From Streptococcus mitis (GTDB lineage: Bacteria > Bacillota > Bacilli > Lactobacillales > Streptococcaceae): a stretch of DNA of 64,000 nt. Where the stretch lies: NCBI GenBank assembly GCA_001560895.1, contig CP014326.1, forward strand, positions 1,748,001-1,812,000, in the 5' to 3' direction. The notes beneath the pieces were generated by a model. The model did not search any database. It was given only the letters and a program-made list of their open reading frames with translations, and was not told the DNA's origin. Both the position numbers and the translations under genes were made by a program. Shown here piece after piece: positions 27,683 through 37,881 of the stretch. Within the stretch, counting starts at the first letter, position 1; each line of letters begins with the position of its first letter.

Positions 27683-30019
27683 CTATCCTTTAAAAGTCAC
27701 AATAGTTGCCCCGCTACCTCCAGCATTTTGTGGGGCATAGCCAAAACTCTTGACATGCTTGTTTCTTTGTAGGTATTTGGTAACACCTTCACGGATAACA
27801 CCTGTTCCGATACCATGGATGATATCAACTTGAGCCATATTGTTAAGCAAAGCTTGGTCGATAAAGGCATCTAGCTCGTTCATAGCTTCTTCATAGCGCT
27901 TGCCTCGAAGATCCAGTCTGGCTTGTGGGCCACGACCAGAAGTTCGTTTTACGACATTGACTTGTTTCTTCTTGACTTGCTTTTCTTGCTGGGCTTGAAC
28001 GAGGTCAAATTCTTTCTCTTCTAAGGTCATCTTAATTAAGCCAACTTGGGCTTCCCAGCGACCATCCTTAAGTTGACTGGTCAAGGTACCACGCTGACCA
28101 TAACTGAGAACCACGATATCATCTCCCACCTTTGGAGCTCGTTTTTTCTTGGCCTTTTGAAGGACCTTGTTTTTAGACAAATCTACTTTTTCAGGAGCCA
28201 ATTTTTTCAACTTGGCCTTGGCTTCAATGATTTCGTGGGGTTTAAGTTGGGATTTGCTGTGGAGATTCTTGAGAATCTGGTCACTTTCACTGAGAGCCAT
28301 GTCTACAATCTCAGCAGCTTGTTCACGCGCCTTGTTAAGCTCGGTTTCCTTTTCACGATTTAACTCATTGTAAAGTTTTTTGAGAGCACGGTTCATCTTG
28401 AGATTTTCTTGCTCCACCTCACGGATATTATCCAAACGTTTACGGCTTTCCAGCGTCTGCTCTTCCAGTTGCTCAATAATCCGATTGACATCATTGTCCT
28501 GATCGACCTGCTGACTGGCATCCCCTACGATAACTTCAGATAGTCCTAGACGTTTAGCAATTTCAAAGGCATTGCTTCGGCCAGGAACTCCCTGCATAAA
28601 GCGATAGGTCGGGCGTAAAGTTGCAGTATCAAACTCCATGCTAGCATTTTGCACAAAGGTTGTCTCAATACCGTAGGCCTTGAGTTCTGGATAGTGGGTG
28701 GTCGCCATGGTTTTGACTTGACGCAGGCGAAGGTCTTCCAGAATAGCCATGGCAAGGGCAGCTCCCTCTTGGGGATCTGTACCAGCCCCCAACTCATCCA
28801 AGAGCAAGAGCGAATGTTGATTGACCTTGCCAAGAATATCCACAATATTGGTCATGTGGCTAGAGAAGGTAGACAAGCTCTGCTCAATAGACTGCTCATC
28901 GCCAATATCGGCAAAGATTTCTTCAAAAATACCAACACGACTTCCCTTGTCTGCTAAAATCGGCAAACCAGACTGGGCCATAACCTGCGTCAAGCCTAGG
29001 GTTTTGAGCATGATGGTCTTACCACCTGTATTGGGACCTGTAATGACAATGGCTGTTAAATCTTGACCAAAATGGACATCATTTGCAACGGCATTTTTGA
29101 CCAAAGGATGGCAGACATGGAGCAGTTGAATCTCTTGATTTTCTGACAGCTGGGGAACGACTGCTTGCTTCTCTTGGATAAAGCGAACCTTGGCACGAAT
29201 TAAGTCCAAATGACCGATAATCCAAGCGTCGTTGGCGATCTCAGCCGCATGAGGGCGAACACGCTCAGAAATTTCTTGGAGTATTCGAAGCATTTCATAG
29301 CGCTCATCTGCTCGCAGACTAGCAATTTCTTCGCTTAGTTTGACCACCTCACGGGGTTCGATATAGATGGTATTTCCACTAGCAGAAATATCATGCACGA
29401 CACCTGCAATCTTGTTACGATAGGTATTTTTGACCGGTAAAACTTGACGGCCATTTCTGCTAGCAACAATCCCTTCCGTCAACATCTGCGCTTTTTGCTT
29501 GAGCAAGTTCTGTAAAACATCTCGTACCTGACTCTCGCTGTCATGGATTTTTCGACGGATTCGCGCCAATTCTTCACTGGCGAAATTTTCAATGAAGCCT
29601 GCATCATTAAAGGCCTGAAGATTTCCTTGTAATTGCGGAAAATCATGTAATTTCTCAAACCAAAGGGCTAATTCTTCCAAGCTGACATTTTCCAGATTGG
29701 CATAAAAACTTTGCAGCTCTCGGCTAGAAAGAAGCACGCGCTTCAAGAGTAGGAACTCCTCAATATTGAGGTCTGCACCCATCTCCAAACGCTTGCAGAC
29801 TCCTGCAATTTCCTTAGTTGCGAGAATGGTAAAATGCGGTTGCTCGACAAAGAGAACCTGCATTTCCTTCATCTCAGCAAAAGCCTGTTTGATTTTATCT
29901 GCTTTGGCAGTCGGAGCCAGCTGTCTCAATTGCTCCAAGCCCTGCTCTGTCAACAAATGAGGTTCAAACAAGGCCTTGACCTTATTGAACTCTAATGTTT
30001 CTAATATTTTCTTGTTCAT
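27683..30019 (-). CDS. mutS2: MutS2 family ATPase/endonuclease
   Basis: 778 residues, full length. It has MutS-like core and clamp domains (to about 300), an ATPase with Walker A GPNTGGKT (about 332-339) and Walker B region [20 protein letters not shown], a coiled-coil segment (about 510-600), a KOW-like region and a C-terminal Smr nuclease domain ([23 protein letters not shown]). It lacks the mismatch-binding domain. The family is linked to suppression of recombination and, in Bacillus, to splitting collided ribosomes. It is the last gene of the zapA-cvpA-mutS2 run, separated from cvpA by a BOX. Confidence 0.96.
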   Translation of the reverse strand: MNKKILETLEFNKVKALFEPHLLTEQGLEQLRQLAPTAKADKIKQAFAEMKEMQVLFVEQPHFTILATKEIAGVCKRLEMGADLNIEEFLLLKRVLLSSRELQSFYANLENVSLEELALWFEKLHDFPQLQGNLQAFNDAGFIENFASEELARIRRKIHDSESQVRDVLQNLLKQKAQMLTEGIVASRNGRQVLPVKNTYRNKIAGVVHDISASGNTIYIEPREVVKLSEEIASLRADERYEMLRILQEISERVRPHAAEIANDAWIIGHLDLIRAKVRFIQEKQAVVPQLSENQEIQLLHVCHPLVKNAVANDVHFGQDLTAIVITGPNTGGKTIMLKTLGLTQVMAQSGLPILADKGSRVGIFEEIFADIGDEQSIEQSLSTFSSHMTNIVDILGKVNQHSLLLLDELGAGTDPQEGAALAMAILEDLRLRQVKTMATTHYPELKAYGIETTFVQNASMEFDTATLRPTYRFMQGVPGRSNAFEIAKRLGLSEVIVGDASQQVDQDNDVNRIIEQLEEQTLESRKRLDNIREVEQENLKMNRALKKLYNELNREKETELNKAREQAAEIVDMALSESDQILKNLHSKSQLKPHEIIEAKAKLKKLAPEKVDLSKNKVLQKAKKKRAPKVGDDIVVLSYGQRGTLTSQLKDGRWEAQVGLIKMTLEEKEFDLVQAQQEKQVKKKQVNVVKRTSGRGPQARLDLRGKRYEEAMNELDAFIDQALLNNMAQVDIIHGIGTGVIREGVTKYLQRNKHVKSFGYAPQNAGGSGATIVTFKG

Positions 30020-30053
30020 CGTTATTTCCTTGTCTTTGAATGTCTAGGTGTAT

Positions 30054-30170
30054 TATACTCAATGAAAATCAAAGAGCAAACTAGGAAGCTAGCCGCAGGT
30101 CGCTCAAAACAGTGTTTTGAGGTTGCAGATAGAATCTGGCGTGGTTTGAAGAGATTTTCGAAGAGTATTA
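30054..30170 (+). repeat. BOX element between cvpA and mutS2
   Basis: It runs from TATACTCAATGAAAATCAAA to GATTTTCGAAGAGTATTA, about 117 bp, boxA and boxC with a truncated middle. It lies 35 bases upstream of mutS2. Confidence 0.92.
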
Positions 30171-30206
30171 GCTTTTTACATTCTGATAGATTCTAGTCAA
30201 TCTGTA

Positions 30207-30238
30207 AACAAAGGGCTAGGAAAACTCCTGCCCTTTTT
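30207..30238 (-). terminator. Terminator at the end of cvpA
   Basis: Minus-strand AAAGGGCAGGAGTTTTCCTAGCCCTTTGTTT; the stem overlaps the cvpA stop. The weak T-run suggests partial read-through to mutS2. Confidence 0.55.
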
Positions 30239-30785
30239 ATCCGATTAAATTTGTCACCCAGATTTGTTTAAGCCAACTAGTTGTTACTGGTATGCTCTGG
30301 ATGATGTGTTTTGCGACGATACTCTTTTCAAGAGGATTTTGTATAGCTGCCATGGGAATGGTCGCCAAGATGGTCAAGGCCATTTGCAAGACAAATAAGG
30401 TCACCAACATGGACAAGATACCTGCTGAAACTTGGAACAACTTGCCACCCAGTTTTTTACTAGGAAGTAAGTGTAACAAGAGACCAAGTAAACGACCGAT
30501 GCTATAGACAATCCCAAATACAAGCAAGTAGCCGATACCAGCATAAAAGACCTTATCCAACTGGAAAAGTTGATCCGATGGGAAGAAGAAGGTTCCCTGA
30601 CCTTCCTGCGGATTTGCATAAGGAAGCAATAAATGGAATTGCTCTCCCAGCCCCTTGTAAAACTGACCAGCCATAAAAGCCGATGCCATGGCTGAAATCA
30701 GGTAATAAACCTGTAAGAGCAGGCCTCTCCGATAGCCGATATAAAATCCCCAAGCCAAAACCAATAGAAGAAGGAGTGAAATCAT
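30237..30785 (-). CDS. CvpA family membrane protein
   Basis: 182 residues with four hydrophobic segments (about 2-38, 70-104, 112-140). The N-terminal LLLLLVLAWGFYIGYRRGLLLQ matches the CvpA family (colicin V production homologues). Role in streptococci not established; family members affect envelope permeability and secretion. Its start overlaps the zapA stop by four bases. Confidence 0.87.
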   Translation of the reverse strand: MISLLLLLVLAWGFYIGYRRGLLLQVYYLISAMASAFMAGQFYKGLGEQFHLLLPYANPQEGQGTFFFPSDQLFQLDKVFYAGIGYLLVFGIVYSIGRLLGLLLHLLPSKKLGGKLFQVSAGILSMLVTLFVLQMALTILATIPMAAIQNPLEKSIVAKHIIQSIPVTTSWLKQIWVTNLIG

Positions 30786-31084
30786 AAGGAATCCTCAATC
30801 TTGCTCTGTTCTTGCTTGCAAGTCACGAGTTTGTGACGGAGTTCTTCGAGTTCTTGCTCCTTATCGTCAAATTCAATCTCACGGCTGAGTTGAGTTGACA
30901 AACAGTTGACTGCCAACAAAAGAGCGATCGTTTCATCGTCTGCACTAGGCATTTGTTCTTTAATTGCTTGGTATTTTTCTGTCGCAACCTTAGCGATTTC
31001 CTCCATAAAAAGGTTATCATGTTCGCTTGTCAAGGTTAATGATTTTTTCCCGAATGTAAATTTGAATCGATTTAGATTTGCCAT
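30782..31084 (-). CDS. zapA: Cell division protein ZapA
   Basis: 100 residues from the ATG at 31084 (MANLNRFKFTFGKKSLTL), with GAGGTG upstream; an ATG at 31093 is too close to that site. A beta-rich head is followed by a C-terminal coiled coil (about 65-100), the ZapA layout. ZapA bundles FtsZ filaments at midcell. It is coupled to cvpA by a four-base overlap. Confidence 0.88.
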   Translation of the reverse strand: MANLNRFKFTFGKKSLTLTSEHDNLFMEEIAKVATEKYQAIKEQMPSADDETIALLLAVNCLSTQLSREIEFDDKEQELEELRHKLVTCKQEQSKIEDSL

Positions 31085-31101
31085 AAAATTCACCTCACGA
31101 T

Positions 31102-31130
31102 ATTATACCAAAATTCGCTAACTTTGTCAG
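31102..31130 (-). promoter_or_regulatory. Promoter of zapA-cvpA
   Basis: -35 CTGACA (31125-31130), 17-bp spacer and -10 TATAAT (31102-31107), minus strand, divergent from rnhC. Confidence 0.75.
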
Positions 31131-31155
31131 TTTTTACAAATTTGCCTGCTTTTAT

Positions 31156-31163
31156 GGTACAAT
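31156..31163 (+). promoter_or_regulatory. Extended -10 of rnhC, implying a leaderless mRNA
   Basis: TGGTACAAT-type extended -10 (TACAAT 31158-31163) ends only seven bases before the rnhC ATG, and no SD is present. Transcription would start at or one base before the A of the start codon. Confidence 0.6.
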
Positions 31164-31170
31164 AGAAACT

Positions 31171-32052
31171 ATGGCAAGTATAACACTCACACCAAGCGAA
31201 AAGGAGATCCAGGCTTTCCTTGAACACTATCAAACCAGTCTGGCTCCTAGTAAGAATCCCTATATCCGCTATTTTTTGAGACTGCCTCAGGCAACGGTTT
31301 CTATCTATACTTCTGGAAAGGTCTTACTTCAGGGTGAAGGGGCTGAGAAATACGCCAGTTTCTTTGGCTATCAGCTTGCAGAGGAAATCATCGGACAAAA
31401 TCTTCCTTTGATTGGGACAGATGAGGTAGGAAATGGTTCCTACTTTGGTGGACTTGCAGTTGTGGCTTCCTTTGTCACACCTGACCAGCATGATTTCTTA
31501 CGAAAACTCGGTGTGGGGGATTCCAAGACTCTGACCGACCAAAAGATCCGTCAGATTGCTCCTATTCTCAAGAAAAAAATCCAGCACCAGGCACTGCTTC
31601 TCTCACCAAGCAAGTACAACGAAGTCATTGGAGACCGCTACAATGCTGTTTCGGTTAAGGTTGCCCTCCATAATCAGGCTATCTATCTCCTCCTTCAAAA
31701 AGGTGTTCAGCCTGAGAAAATTGTGATTGATGCCTTTACCAGTGCTAAAAATTATGACAAATACTTGGCACAAGAGGCCAATCGTTTCAGCAATCCTATC
31801 AGCTTAGAAGAAAAGGCTGAGGGCAAATACTTGGCTGTAGCAGTTTCTTCTATCATTGCGCGTGATCTCTTTCTGGAAAATCTTGAAAATCTAGGACGAG
31901 AACTGGGCTATCAGCTTCCAAGTGGAGCTGGAACAGCTTCTGACAAGGTGGCTAGCCAGATTTTGCAGGCCTACGGTATACAGGGACTCAACTTCTGCGC
32001 CAAACTGCACTTTAAAAATACTGAAAAAGCGAAAAAACACTTAGAAAGGTAA
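31171..32052 (+). CDS. rnhC: Ribonuclease HIII
   Basis: 293 residues. The N-terminal TBP-like substrate-binding domain (about 1-75) is followed by the RNase H2-type domain with [13 protein letters not shown] (D84, E85) and the later Asp in VIDAFTSAK; this is the HIII arrangement. It cleaves RNA in RNA-DNA hybrids. It has no visible SD and a -10 box seven bases before the ATG, so leaderless translation is likely. It is followed after three bases by lepB. Confidence 0.95.
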   Translation: MASITLTPSEKEIQAFLEHYQTSLAPSKNPYIRYFLRLPQATVSIYTSGKVLLQGEGAEKYASFFGYQLAEEIIGQNLPLIGTDEVGNGSYFGGLAVVASFVTPDQHDFLRKLGVGDSKTLTDQKIRQIAPILKKKIQHQALLLSPSKYNEVIGDRYNAVSVKVALHNQAIYLLLQKGVQPEKIVIDAFTSAKNYDKYLAQEANRFSNPISLEEKAEGKYLAVAVSSIIARDLFLENLENLGRELGYQLPSGAGTASDKVASQILQAYGIQGLNFCAKLHFKNTEKAKKHLER

Positions 32053-32055
32053 GTT

Positions 32056-32670
32056 ATGAATTCATTTAAAAATTTCTTAAAAGAGTGGGGATTATTCCTC
32101 CTGATTCTGTCATTATTAGCTTTAAGCCGTATCTTTTTCTGGAGTAATGTCCGCGTAGAAGGACATTCCATGGATCCTACCCTAGCGGATGGTGAAATCC
32201 TCTTTGTTGTCAAACACCTCCCTATTGACCGTTTTGATATCGTGGTGGCTCATGAGGAAGATGGCAATAAGGACATCGTCAAGCGCGTGATTGGAATGCC
32301 TGGCGACACCATCCGTTACGAAAACGATAAACTTTATATCAATGATAAAGAGACGGACGAGCCTTACCTAGCAGACTACATCAAACGTTTCAAGGATGAT
32401 AAACTCCAAAGCACCTACTCAGGCAAGGGATTTGAAGGAAATAAAGGAACTTTCTTTAGAAGTATCGCTCAAAAAGCTCAAGCCTTCACAGTTGATGTCA
32501 ACTACAATACCAACTTCAGCTTTACTGTTCCAGAAGGAGAATACCTTCTCCTCGGAGATGACCGCTTGGTTTCGAGCGACAGCCGCCATGTAGGTACCTT
32601 TAAAGCAAAAGATATTACAGGGGAAGCTAAATTCCGCTTCTGGCCAATCACCCGTATCGGAACATTTTAA
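32056..32670 (+). CDS. lepB: Signal peptidase I
   Basis: 204 residues. There is a single N-terminal membrane anchor (about 11-29). The catalytic Ser38 is in GHSMDPTL and the Lys76 base in KRVIGMPGD; box E reads LGDDRLVSSDSRHVG. The catalytic domain faces outside and removes signal peptides of exported proteins, which here would include the choline-binding proteins and LPNTG adhesin. It is cotranscribed with rnhC. Confidence 0.97.
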   Translation: MNSFKNFLKEWGLFLLILSLLALSRIFFWSNVRVEGHSMDPTLADGEILFVVKHLPIDRFDIVVAHEEDGNKDIVKRVIGMPGDTIRYENDKLYINDKETDEPYLADYIKRFKDDKLQSTYSGKGFEGNKGTFFRSIAQKAQAFTVDVNYNTNFSFTVPEGEYLLLGDDRLVSSDSRHVGTFKAKDITGEAKFRFWPITRIGTF

Positions 32671-32676
32671 GAAATC

Positions 32677-32710
32677 GAAGAGGCCGAGAATCAGCAATCT
32701 CAGCCTCTTC
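32677..32710 (+). terminator. Possible terminator after lepB
   Basis: Strong stem GAAGAGGC-GAGA...TCTC-GCCTCTTC but only a mixed TTCTTCT tail. Confidence 0.5.
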
Positions 32711-32788
32711 TTCTATCGTGAGAAGTGATCGTTTATTGGCTATAGTAAAAACAACCCCAACTCTCACCTATTCATGCAAAGGAATTTT

Positions 32789-35155
32789 ATGGAAGTTTAT
32801 TTTTCAGGAACTATTGAACGGATTATTTTTGAAAATCCCAGCAATTTTTATCGCATCCTCCTCCTAGAAATCGAAGATACGGACGCAGAAGATTTTGATG
32901 ATTTTGAAATCATTGTCACCGGTACCATGGCTGATGTAATTGAGGGCGAAGACTACACTTTTTGGGGGCAAATTGTCCAGCACTCCAAGTATGGGGAGCA
33001 ACTGCAGATCAACCGGTATGAACGCGCAAAACCAACTAGCAAGGGGCTGGTTAAGTACTTTTCAAGTAGCCATTTCAAGGGGATTGGTCTCAAGACAGCT
33101 CAGAAAATCGTGGATACCTATGGCGACAATACCATTGACGAAATTCTGCAACACCCCGAAAAGCTAGAAGGCATCTCAGGGCTCTCTGCCAAAAATCGTG
33201 AGGCTTTCGTGTCCACTCTTCGTCTCAACTATGGAACAGAGATGGTTTTAGCCAAACTAGCCAACTACGGCATTCCCAATAAATTAGCCTTTCAGATTCA
33301 AGACTTTTACAAGGAAGAAACCCTTGATGTGGTTGAAAATTATCCCTACCAGCTGGTTGAGGATATCAAAGGATTGGGATTTACCATTGCTGACCAACTA
33401 GCGGAGGAACTTGGCATCGAAAGTCAGGCTCCTGAACGCTTCCGTGCTGGTCTAGTTCACAGTCTTTTTCAAGCCTGTATGGAAACAGGGGATACCTATG
33501 TTGAAGCACGAGATTTGCTAGAACAAACTCTCACTCTCCTTGAGTCTTCCCGTCCCGTAGAACTGGACCCCAGCCAAGTAGCTCAAGAACTCTCCTACCT
33601 GATCGAAGAAGACAAGGTTCAGCAGATTGACACCAAAATCTTTGACAATAGTCTCTTTTTCGCGGAGGAAGGTATTCGCAGTCACTTGGTTCGTATCCTT
33701 GAAAAAGGAAAACAGAAGAGTCAGGATTTAGAAACCATTCAAAAACATATCGCTACTGTCGAAGAAGATCTGGAGATTGAGTATGATAACATTCAAAAAC
33801 AGGCGATCTGCGACGCTATCCAGAACAAGGTCTTTATCCTGACAGGTGGACCTGGTACTGGTAAGACAACTGTTATCAATGGGATCATCGCTGTTTATGC
33901 CCTTTTAGAAGGACTTGATCTCAGGAAAAAAAGCAATTTGCCCATTCTTCTTGCTGCTCCAACTGGTCGAGCCGCCCGGCGCATGAATGAATTGACAGGC
34001 CTGCCTAGCGCGACCATACACCGTCATTTAGGAATGACAGGTGACGATGATACCAGTCATCTGGAAGATTATCTAGATGCCGACTTTATTATCGTGGATG
34101 AATTCTCCATGGTGGACACTTGGCTGGCCAATCAACTCTTTTCCAACATCTCTTCTAACAGTAAAATCCTCATCGTGGGCGATAGCGATCAGCTACCGTC
34201 TGTCAGTCCCGGTCAAGTTCTAGCTGACCTGCTCCATATTCCTTCGATTCCTCAGACCCGCTTGGAAAAAATCTACCGGCAAAGCGAAGAATCAACTATC
34301 GTTACCTTAGCTAGTCAGATTCGACAGGGTATATTGCCAGCTGATTTCACCCAGAAAAAAGCAGACCGTTCCTACTTTGAAATTGCTAGTGGCCATATTC
34401 CTGCCACCATTGAGAAAATCTTAGGTGCTGCCCTCAGAAGTGGCATACCTGCTCGTGATATCCAAGTGCTGGCTCCCATGTACCGAGGGACCGCAGGGAT
34501 TGATGCCATCAACCAGCTCATGCAAGAACTCCTTAATCCACCACAAAAAGACCAACTCAGTTTTGAAGCTCCCCAGTGCCACTATCGTAAGGGCGACAAG
34601 GTCATTCATTTGGTCAACGATGCTGAAATCAATGTCTTTAATGGAGATTTAGGAGTCATCACAGACCTGATTCCTGGTAAATACACCGAGTCTAAACAAG
34701 ATGAGATTGTCATTGATTTTGATGGCAACGAGGTCTCTTACCCACGTAACGAATGGTACAAGATTCGCCTGGCCTATGCCATGAGCATCCATAAATCACA
34801 GGGAAGTGAGTTCCCTGTTGTCATCCTACCTATCACTAGTGCTAGTAGGCGTATGCTGGAGCGCAATCTCATCTATACAGCCATTACACGCGCCAAAAGC
34901 AAGCTTATCTTACTAGGCGAATTACAGGCCTTCGACTATGCTACCCAGCACATCGGAACTGCCCGAAAAACCTATCTGATTAAACGCTTCAGTGATTTAT
35001 TGGAGAATGTTGAAGAAAAGCAACCAGCGGTCTCTGAAACAGTCACATCAAGTACCTCTGAACAATCCTACATCCTAACCGAAGAAAACTGGGACAGCAT
35101 CCCCGCCATGATTGGGATTACAGAAGCAGATCTCAAAGAGATTTTTGGAAAATAG
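32789..35155 (+). CDS. recD2: ATP-dependent DNA helicase RecD2
   Basis: 788 residues from ATG 32789 (MEVYFSGTIERIIF), which has AAAGGA seven bases before; the ATG at 32774 lacks a site. It has an N-terminal OB-like and helix-hairpin-helix region (GIGLKTAQKIVD at about 94-105), then SF1B helicase motifs: Walker A GGPGTGKTT (about 350-358), DEFSMVD, GDSDQLPSVSPGQ and the C-terminal MSIHKSQGSEF and YTAITRAK. It is a 5'-3' helicase without RecBC, for repair and replication stress. Monocistronic; convergent with tig. Confidence 0.96.
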   Translation: MEVYFSGTIERIIFENPSNFYRILLLEIEDTDAEDFDDFEIIVTGTMADVIEGEDYTFWGQIVQHSKYGEQLQINRYERAKPTSKGLVKYFSSSHFKGIGLKTAQKIVDTYGDNTIDEILQHPEKLEGISGLSAKNREAFVSTLRLNYGTEMVLAKLANYGIPNKLAFQIQDFYKEETLDVVENYPYQLVEDIKGLGFTIADQLAEELGIESQAPERFRAGLVHSLFQACMETGDTYVEARDLLEQTLTLLESSRPVELDPSQVAQELSYLIEEDKVQQIDTKIFDNSLFFAEEGIRSHLVRILEKGKQKSQDLETIQKHIATVEEDLEIEYDNIQKQAICDAIQNKVFILTGGPGTGKTTVINGIIAVYALLEGLDLRKKSNLPILLAAPTGRAARRMNELTGLPSATIHRHLGMTGDDDTSHLEDYLDADFIIVDEFSMVDTWLANQLFSNISSNSKILIVGDSDQLPSVSPGQVLADLLHIPSIPQTRLEKIYRQSEESTIVTLASQIRQGILPADFTQKKADRSYFEIASGHIPATIEKILGAALRSGIPARDIQVLAPMYRGTAGIDAINQLMQELLNPPQKDQLSFEAPQCHYRKGDKVIHLVNDAEINVFNGDLGVITDLIPGKYTESKQDEIVIDFDGNEVSYPRNEWYKIRLAYAMSIHKSQGSEFPVVILPITSASRRMLERNLIYTAITRAKSKLILLGELQAFDYATQHIGTARKTYLIKRFSDLLENVEEKQPAVSETVTSSTSEQSYILTEENWDSIPAMIGITEADLKEIFGK

Positions 35156-35162
35156 TGCACAA

Positions 35163-35191
35163 GAAAACCCACCTAATCAGGTGGGTTTTTA
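35163..35191. terminator. Bidirectional terminator between recD2 and tig
   Basis: Perfect stem AAAACCCACCT-AATC-AGGTGGGTTTT, with T-runs on both strands. Confidence 0.88.
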
Positions 35192-35202
35192 TCTTATTAA
35201 AA

Positions 35203-36486
35203 TTATTTAACTGTTGCTGTGCTTGTAATCAACTCAACAGCTTTTTTGATTGTGATGTCGTGTTTCAACATATCAGCTGAAAGCAAGCTTTGTACTTGTG
35301 CAACTTCCATGTTGTAGTCTGCAGCCAATTGCTCGATTTCTTTTTGGATTTCTTCTTCTGAAGCGTCAAATCCTTCAGCTTTGGCAACCGCTTCGATAAC
35401 AAGATTAGTCTTAGTACGTGACTCAGCTTCTCCCTCATATTGTTTGTGAAGGTCTTCCTGAGTAGTTCCAGTGATTTGGAAGTACATGTCAGGGTTGATA
35501 CCTTGGCGTTGCAAGTTTCCAAGGAATTCGTTTACTGAGCGGTGAACTTCTTCGTGGATCATTTCTTCTGGAAGTTCTACGATTTCAGCGTTTTCTACAG
35601 CTTTATCAATTGCTGCACCTTCAACTGCATCTTTGTAAGCTTCTTCTTTAGCAGCAGCCAATTCCTTGCGATATTTTTCTTTCAATTCAGCAAGCGTTTC
35701 AACTTCTTCATCAATGTCTTTTGCAAGTTCATCGTCAAGAGCTGGAACTTCTTTAGCTTTTACTTCGTGAATAGTTGTCACGAATTTAGCTTCTTTGCCT
35801 GCAAGGTCTTCTGCTTGGTAGTCTTCTGGGAATGTTACGATAACATCAACAGTTTCGCCAGCTGAGTGACCTACCAATTGGTCTTCGAAACCAGGGATGA
35901 ATTGACCTGAACCAAGTCCAAGTGAGAAGTTTTCACCTTTTCCGCCGTCGAACTCAACACCGTCGATAGAACCAACGAAGTCAATGACAACAGTGTCGCC
36001 GTTTTCAGCAGCAGCTTCCTTGATAACCAATTCAGCCAAGTTGTTGCGTTCACGTTCGATACGCTCTTCAACGTCAGCGTCAGTTACTTCTTTTTCTACA
36101 TCAACTGATACTTCAAGGTTTTTGTAGTCACCCAATTTTACTTCAGGTTTTGTAACGACTTCAGCAGTGATAACCCAGTCTTGACCTTTTTCCATTGAAG
36201 TTACGTCAATTTTTGGTTGAGCAACCACTTCAAGGCCAGCTTCTTTTACAGCTGCTTCATAAGCATTTGGCAAAAGAGCGTTCATAACGTCTTGGTAAAG
36301 TGACTCTTCACCAAATTTTTTGTCGAAGATAGGGCGTGGAAGGTGACCTTTACGGAAACCTGGAACATTAAGAGATTTCTTCACTGAGTTGAAGACACGG
36401 TCCAATTCTGGTTTGATTTGGTCTTGAGAGATAGTGAAAGTCAAGACACCACGGTTTGTTTCTTTGTTTTCAAATGATACAGACAT
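35203..36486 (-). CDS. tig: Trigger factor (ribosome-associated chaperone)
   Basis: 427 residues. The N-terminal ribosome-binding domain has the [10 protein letters not shown] signature (about 43-52), followed by an FKBP-type prolyl isomerase domain (about 155-240; [20 protein letters not shown]) and the helical C-terminal chaperone arms. It binds nascent chains at the exit tunnel. Its own promoter precedes it. Confidence 0.98.
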   Translation of the reverse strand: MSVSFENKETNRGVLTFTISQDQIKPELDRVFNSVKKSLNVPGFRKGHLPRPIFDKKFGEESLYQDVMNALLPNAYEAAVKEAGLEVVAQPKIDVTSMEKGQDWVITAEVVTKPEVKLGDYKNLEVSVDVEKEVTDADVEERIERERNNLAELVIKEAAAENGDTVVIDFVGSIDGVEFDGGKGENFSLGLGSGQFIPGFEDQLVGHSAGETVDVIVTFPEDYQAEDLAGKEAKFVTTIHEVKAKEVPALDDELAKDIDEEVETLAELKEKYRKELAAAKEEAYKDAVEGAAIDKAVENAEIVELPEEMIHEEVHRSVNEFLGNLQRQGINPDMYFQITGTTQEDLHKQYEGEAESRTKTNLVIEAVAKAEGFDASEEEIQKEIEQLAADYNMEVAQVQSLLSADMLKHDITIKKAVELITSTATVK

Positions 36487-36523
36487 TCTGTCATTTCTCC
36501 TTAAAATTTTTTAAATACAGCCT

Positions 36524-36553
36524 ATTATAACATAAACGAGCGACTTTTTTCAA
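36524..36553 (-). promoter_or_regulatory. Promoter of tig
   Basis: -35 TTGAAA (36548-36553), 18-bp spacer and -10 TATAAT (36524-36529) on the minus strand. Confidence 0.75.
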
Positions 36554-36569
36554 GTAATGACTGCGCTTT

Positions 36570-37235
36570 TCAACGATGGGAGAGGTACTTGCTCGCTTCT
36601 TTGATACTAAGATCAGCCATTCTTTCCTTGTTTTTCTCAATGAAAGTTTCTACCCAAGCTGGATTCGTTTTGGAGTAGTCTCGCAGAGCCCAGCCAATGG
36701 ATTTATTAATAAAGAATTCTGTTTGATTCAGATTATTTTGCAGGATCTTTTCCATCAGTTGGACATTGGTCTTCTCTTTTCTTAACAACTGGTGGTCAAT
36801 AGCGACTCGTCTCAACCAGATATTGTCTGACAGGCTCCATTGGAGGATTATTTTTTCCAGTTCCGGCTTGTCATACACCAAACTCCCTACTACTCGATCT
36901 AGGATATCTACGGTATCCCACCAGGATTTTGTGACGACTAACCGCTCAAGCTTAGGTAAATCGTTCTCCGTTAGATAAGACTGCATGGCTTTCAAATAAT
37001 TGGCCGCCACATACTGGAATTCTCTAGATTCTTTTTCCCAGCAAGTATCTACAAAATCCCAATCGATAATCTTTGTTTTTTTCGCTTCTGGAAAGTATTT
37101 TTTATAGAGTTTATTTCTTTCTGGCGCCGCAACCCCTAGAAAGGAAAATTGATGGCGCATATAGGCCTCCATGGACCCTGCTTTTTTAGGATCTTTTGCT
37201 GCTTCTAGCTCCTCAAGTAAATCTGTTAGACTCAT
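36570..37235 (-). CDS. AlkD-like DNA alkylation repair protein
   Basis: 221 residues, predicted all-helical HEAT-like repeats. The pattern MRHQFSFLGVAAPERNKL near the N-terminus and RRVAIDHQLLRK, FFINKSIGWALRDYSKTNPAWVETFIEKN in the C-terminal half fit the DNA alkylation repair (AlkD) family. Members remove positively charged alkylated bases. Its ATG directly follows the liaR stop (TAG-ATG), so it is the last gene of liaFSR and may be induced with envelope stress. Confidence 0.87.
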   Translation of the reverse strand: MSLTDLLEELEAAKDPKKAGSMEAYMRHQFSFLGVAAPERNKLYKKYFPEAKKTKIIDWDFVDTCWEKESREFQYVAANYLKAMQSYLTENDLPKLERLVVTKSWWDTVDILDRVVGSLVYDKPELEKIILQWSLSDNIWLRRVAIDHQLLRKEKTNVQLMEKILQNNLNQTEFFINKSIGWALRDYSKTNPAWVETFIEKNKERMADLSIKEASKYLSHR

Positions 37236-37868
37236 CTAAAACTCCTCATGCCCCACCAAGTGATGCTGAAAGGCATAGACTGCTGCCTGAGTGCGATCGC
37301 TAACCTCAAGCTTGGCAAGAATGTTGGACACGTGGGTCTTGACCGTCTTGAGAGAGATAAAGAGTTCATCTGCGATGCGCTGATTTTCGTAACCCTTGGC
37401 AATCAGTTGGAGAACATCTCGCTCACGCGCAGTCAATTCTTCATGAAGTTCCATATGGTTGCGGTGGTATTCGACCTTCTTGCTGACCTCTTGCTCAATG
37501 GCCAACTCACCAGCAGCCACCTTTCGGACAGCGTGGAGCAGTTCGTCTGCACTAGAAGTCTTGAGCATATAGCCCCTAGCACCTGCGTTTAAGACAGGCA
37601 TGATTTTTTCATTGTCCAAGTAAGATGTGACAATTAATATCTTGGCTTCAGGCCATTCTTTAAGGATAGCTAAGGTCGCGTCAATCCCATTCATCTCAGG
37701 CATAACAATATCCATGACAATGACATCTGGACGCAGTTCCAAGGCCAAGTCAATACCTTGAGACCCATTTGCAGCCTCGCCCACAACTTCTACATCGTCT
37801 TGGAGGTCAAAGTAGCTTTTCAAGCCCAAGCGGACCATTTCATGGTCATCTACTAGTAAAATTCTCAT
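37236..37868 (-). CDS. liaR: Response regulator LiaR/VraR
   Basis: 210 residues from ATG 37868 (MRILLVDDHEMVRLG), chosen because AAAGGAG lies just upstream; the longer frame to 37916 has no site. The NarL-type receiver has D8-D9 and phosphoacceptor Asp in DVIVMDIVMPEMNG (about 54), Lys in YMLKTSS; the LuxR-type HTH is near 147-205 (LTARERDVLQLIAKGYENQRIADELFISLKTVKTHVSNIL). It responds to LiaS under cell-wall stress. Confidence 0.93.
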   Translation of the reverse strand: MRILLVDDHEMVRLGLKSYFDLQDDVEVVGEAANGSQGIDLALELRPDVIVMDIVMPEMNGIDATLAILKEWPEAKILIVTSYLDNEKIMPVLNAGARGYMLKTSSADELLHAVRKVAAGELAIEQEVSKKVEYHRNHMELHEELTARERDVLQLIAKGYENQRIADELFISLKTVKTHVSNILAKLEVSDRTQAAVYAFQHHLVGHEEF

Positions 37869-37881
37869 CTTTACTCCTTTA

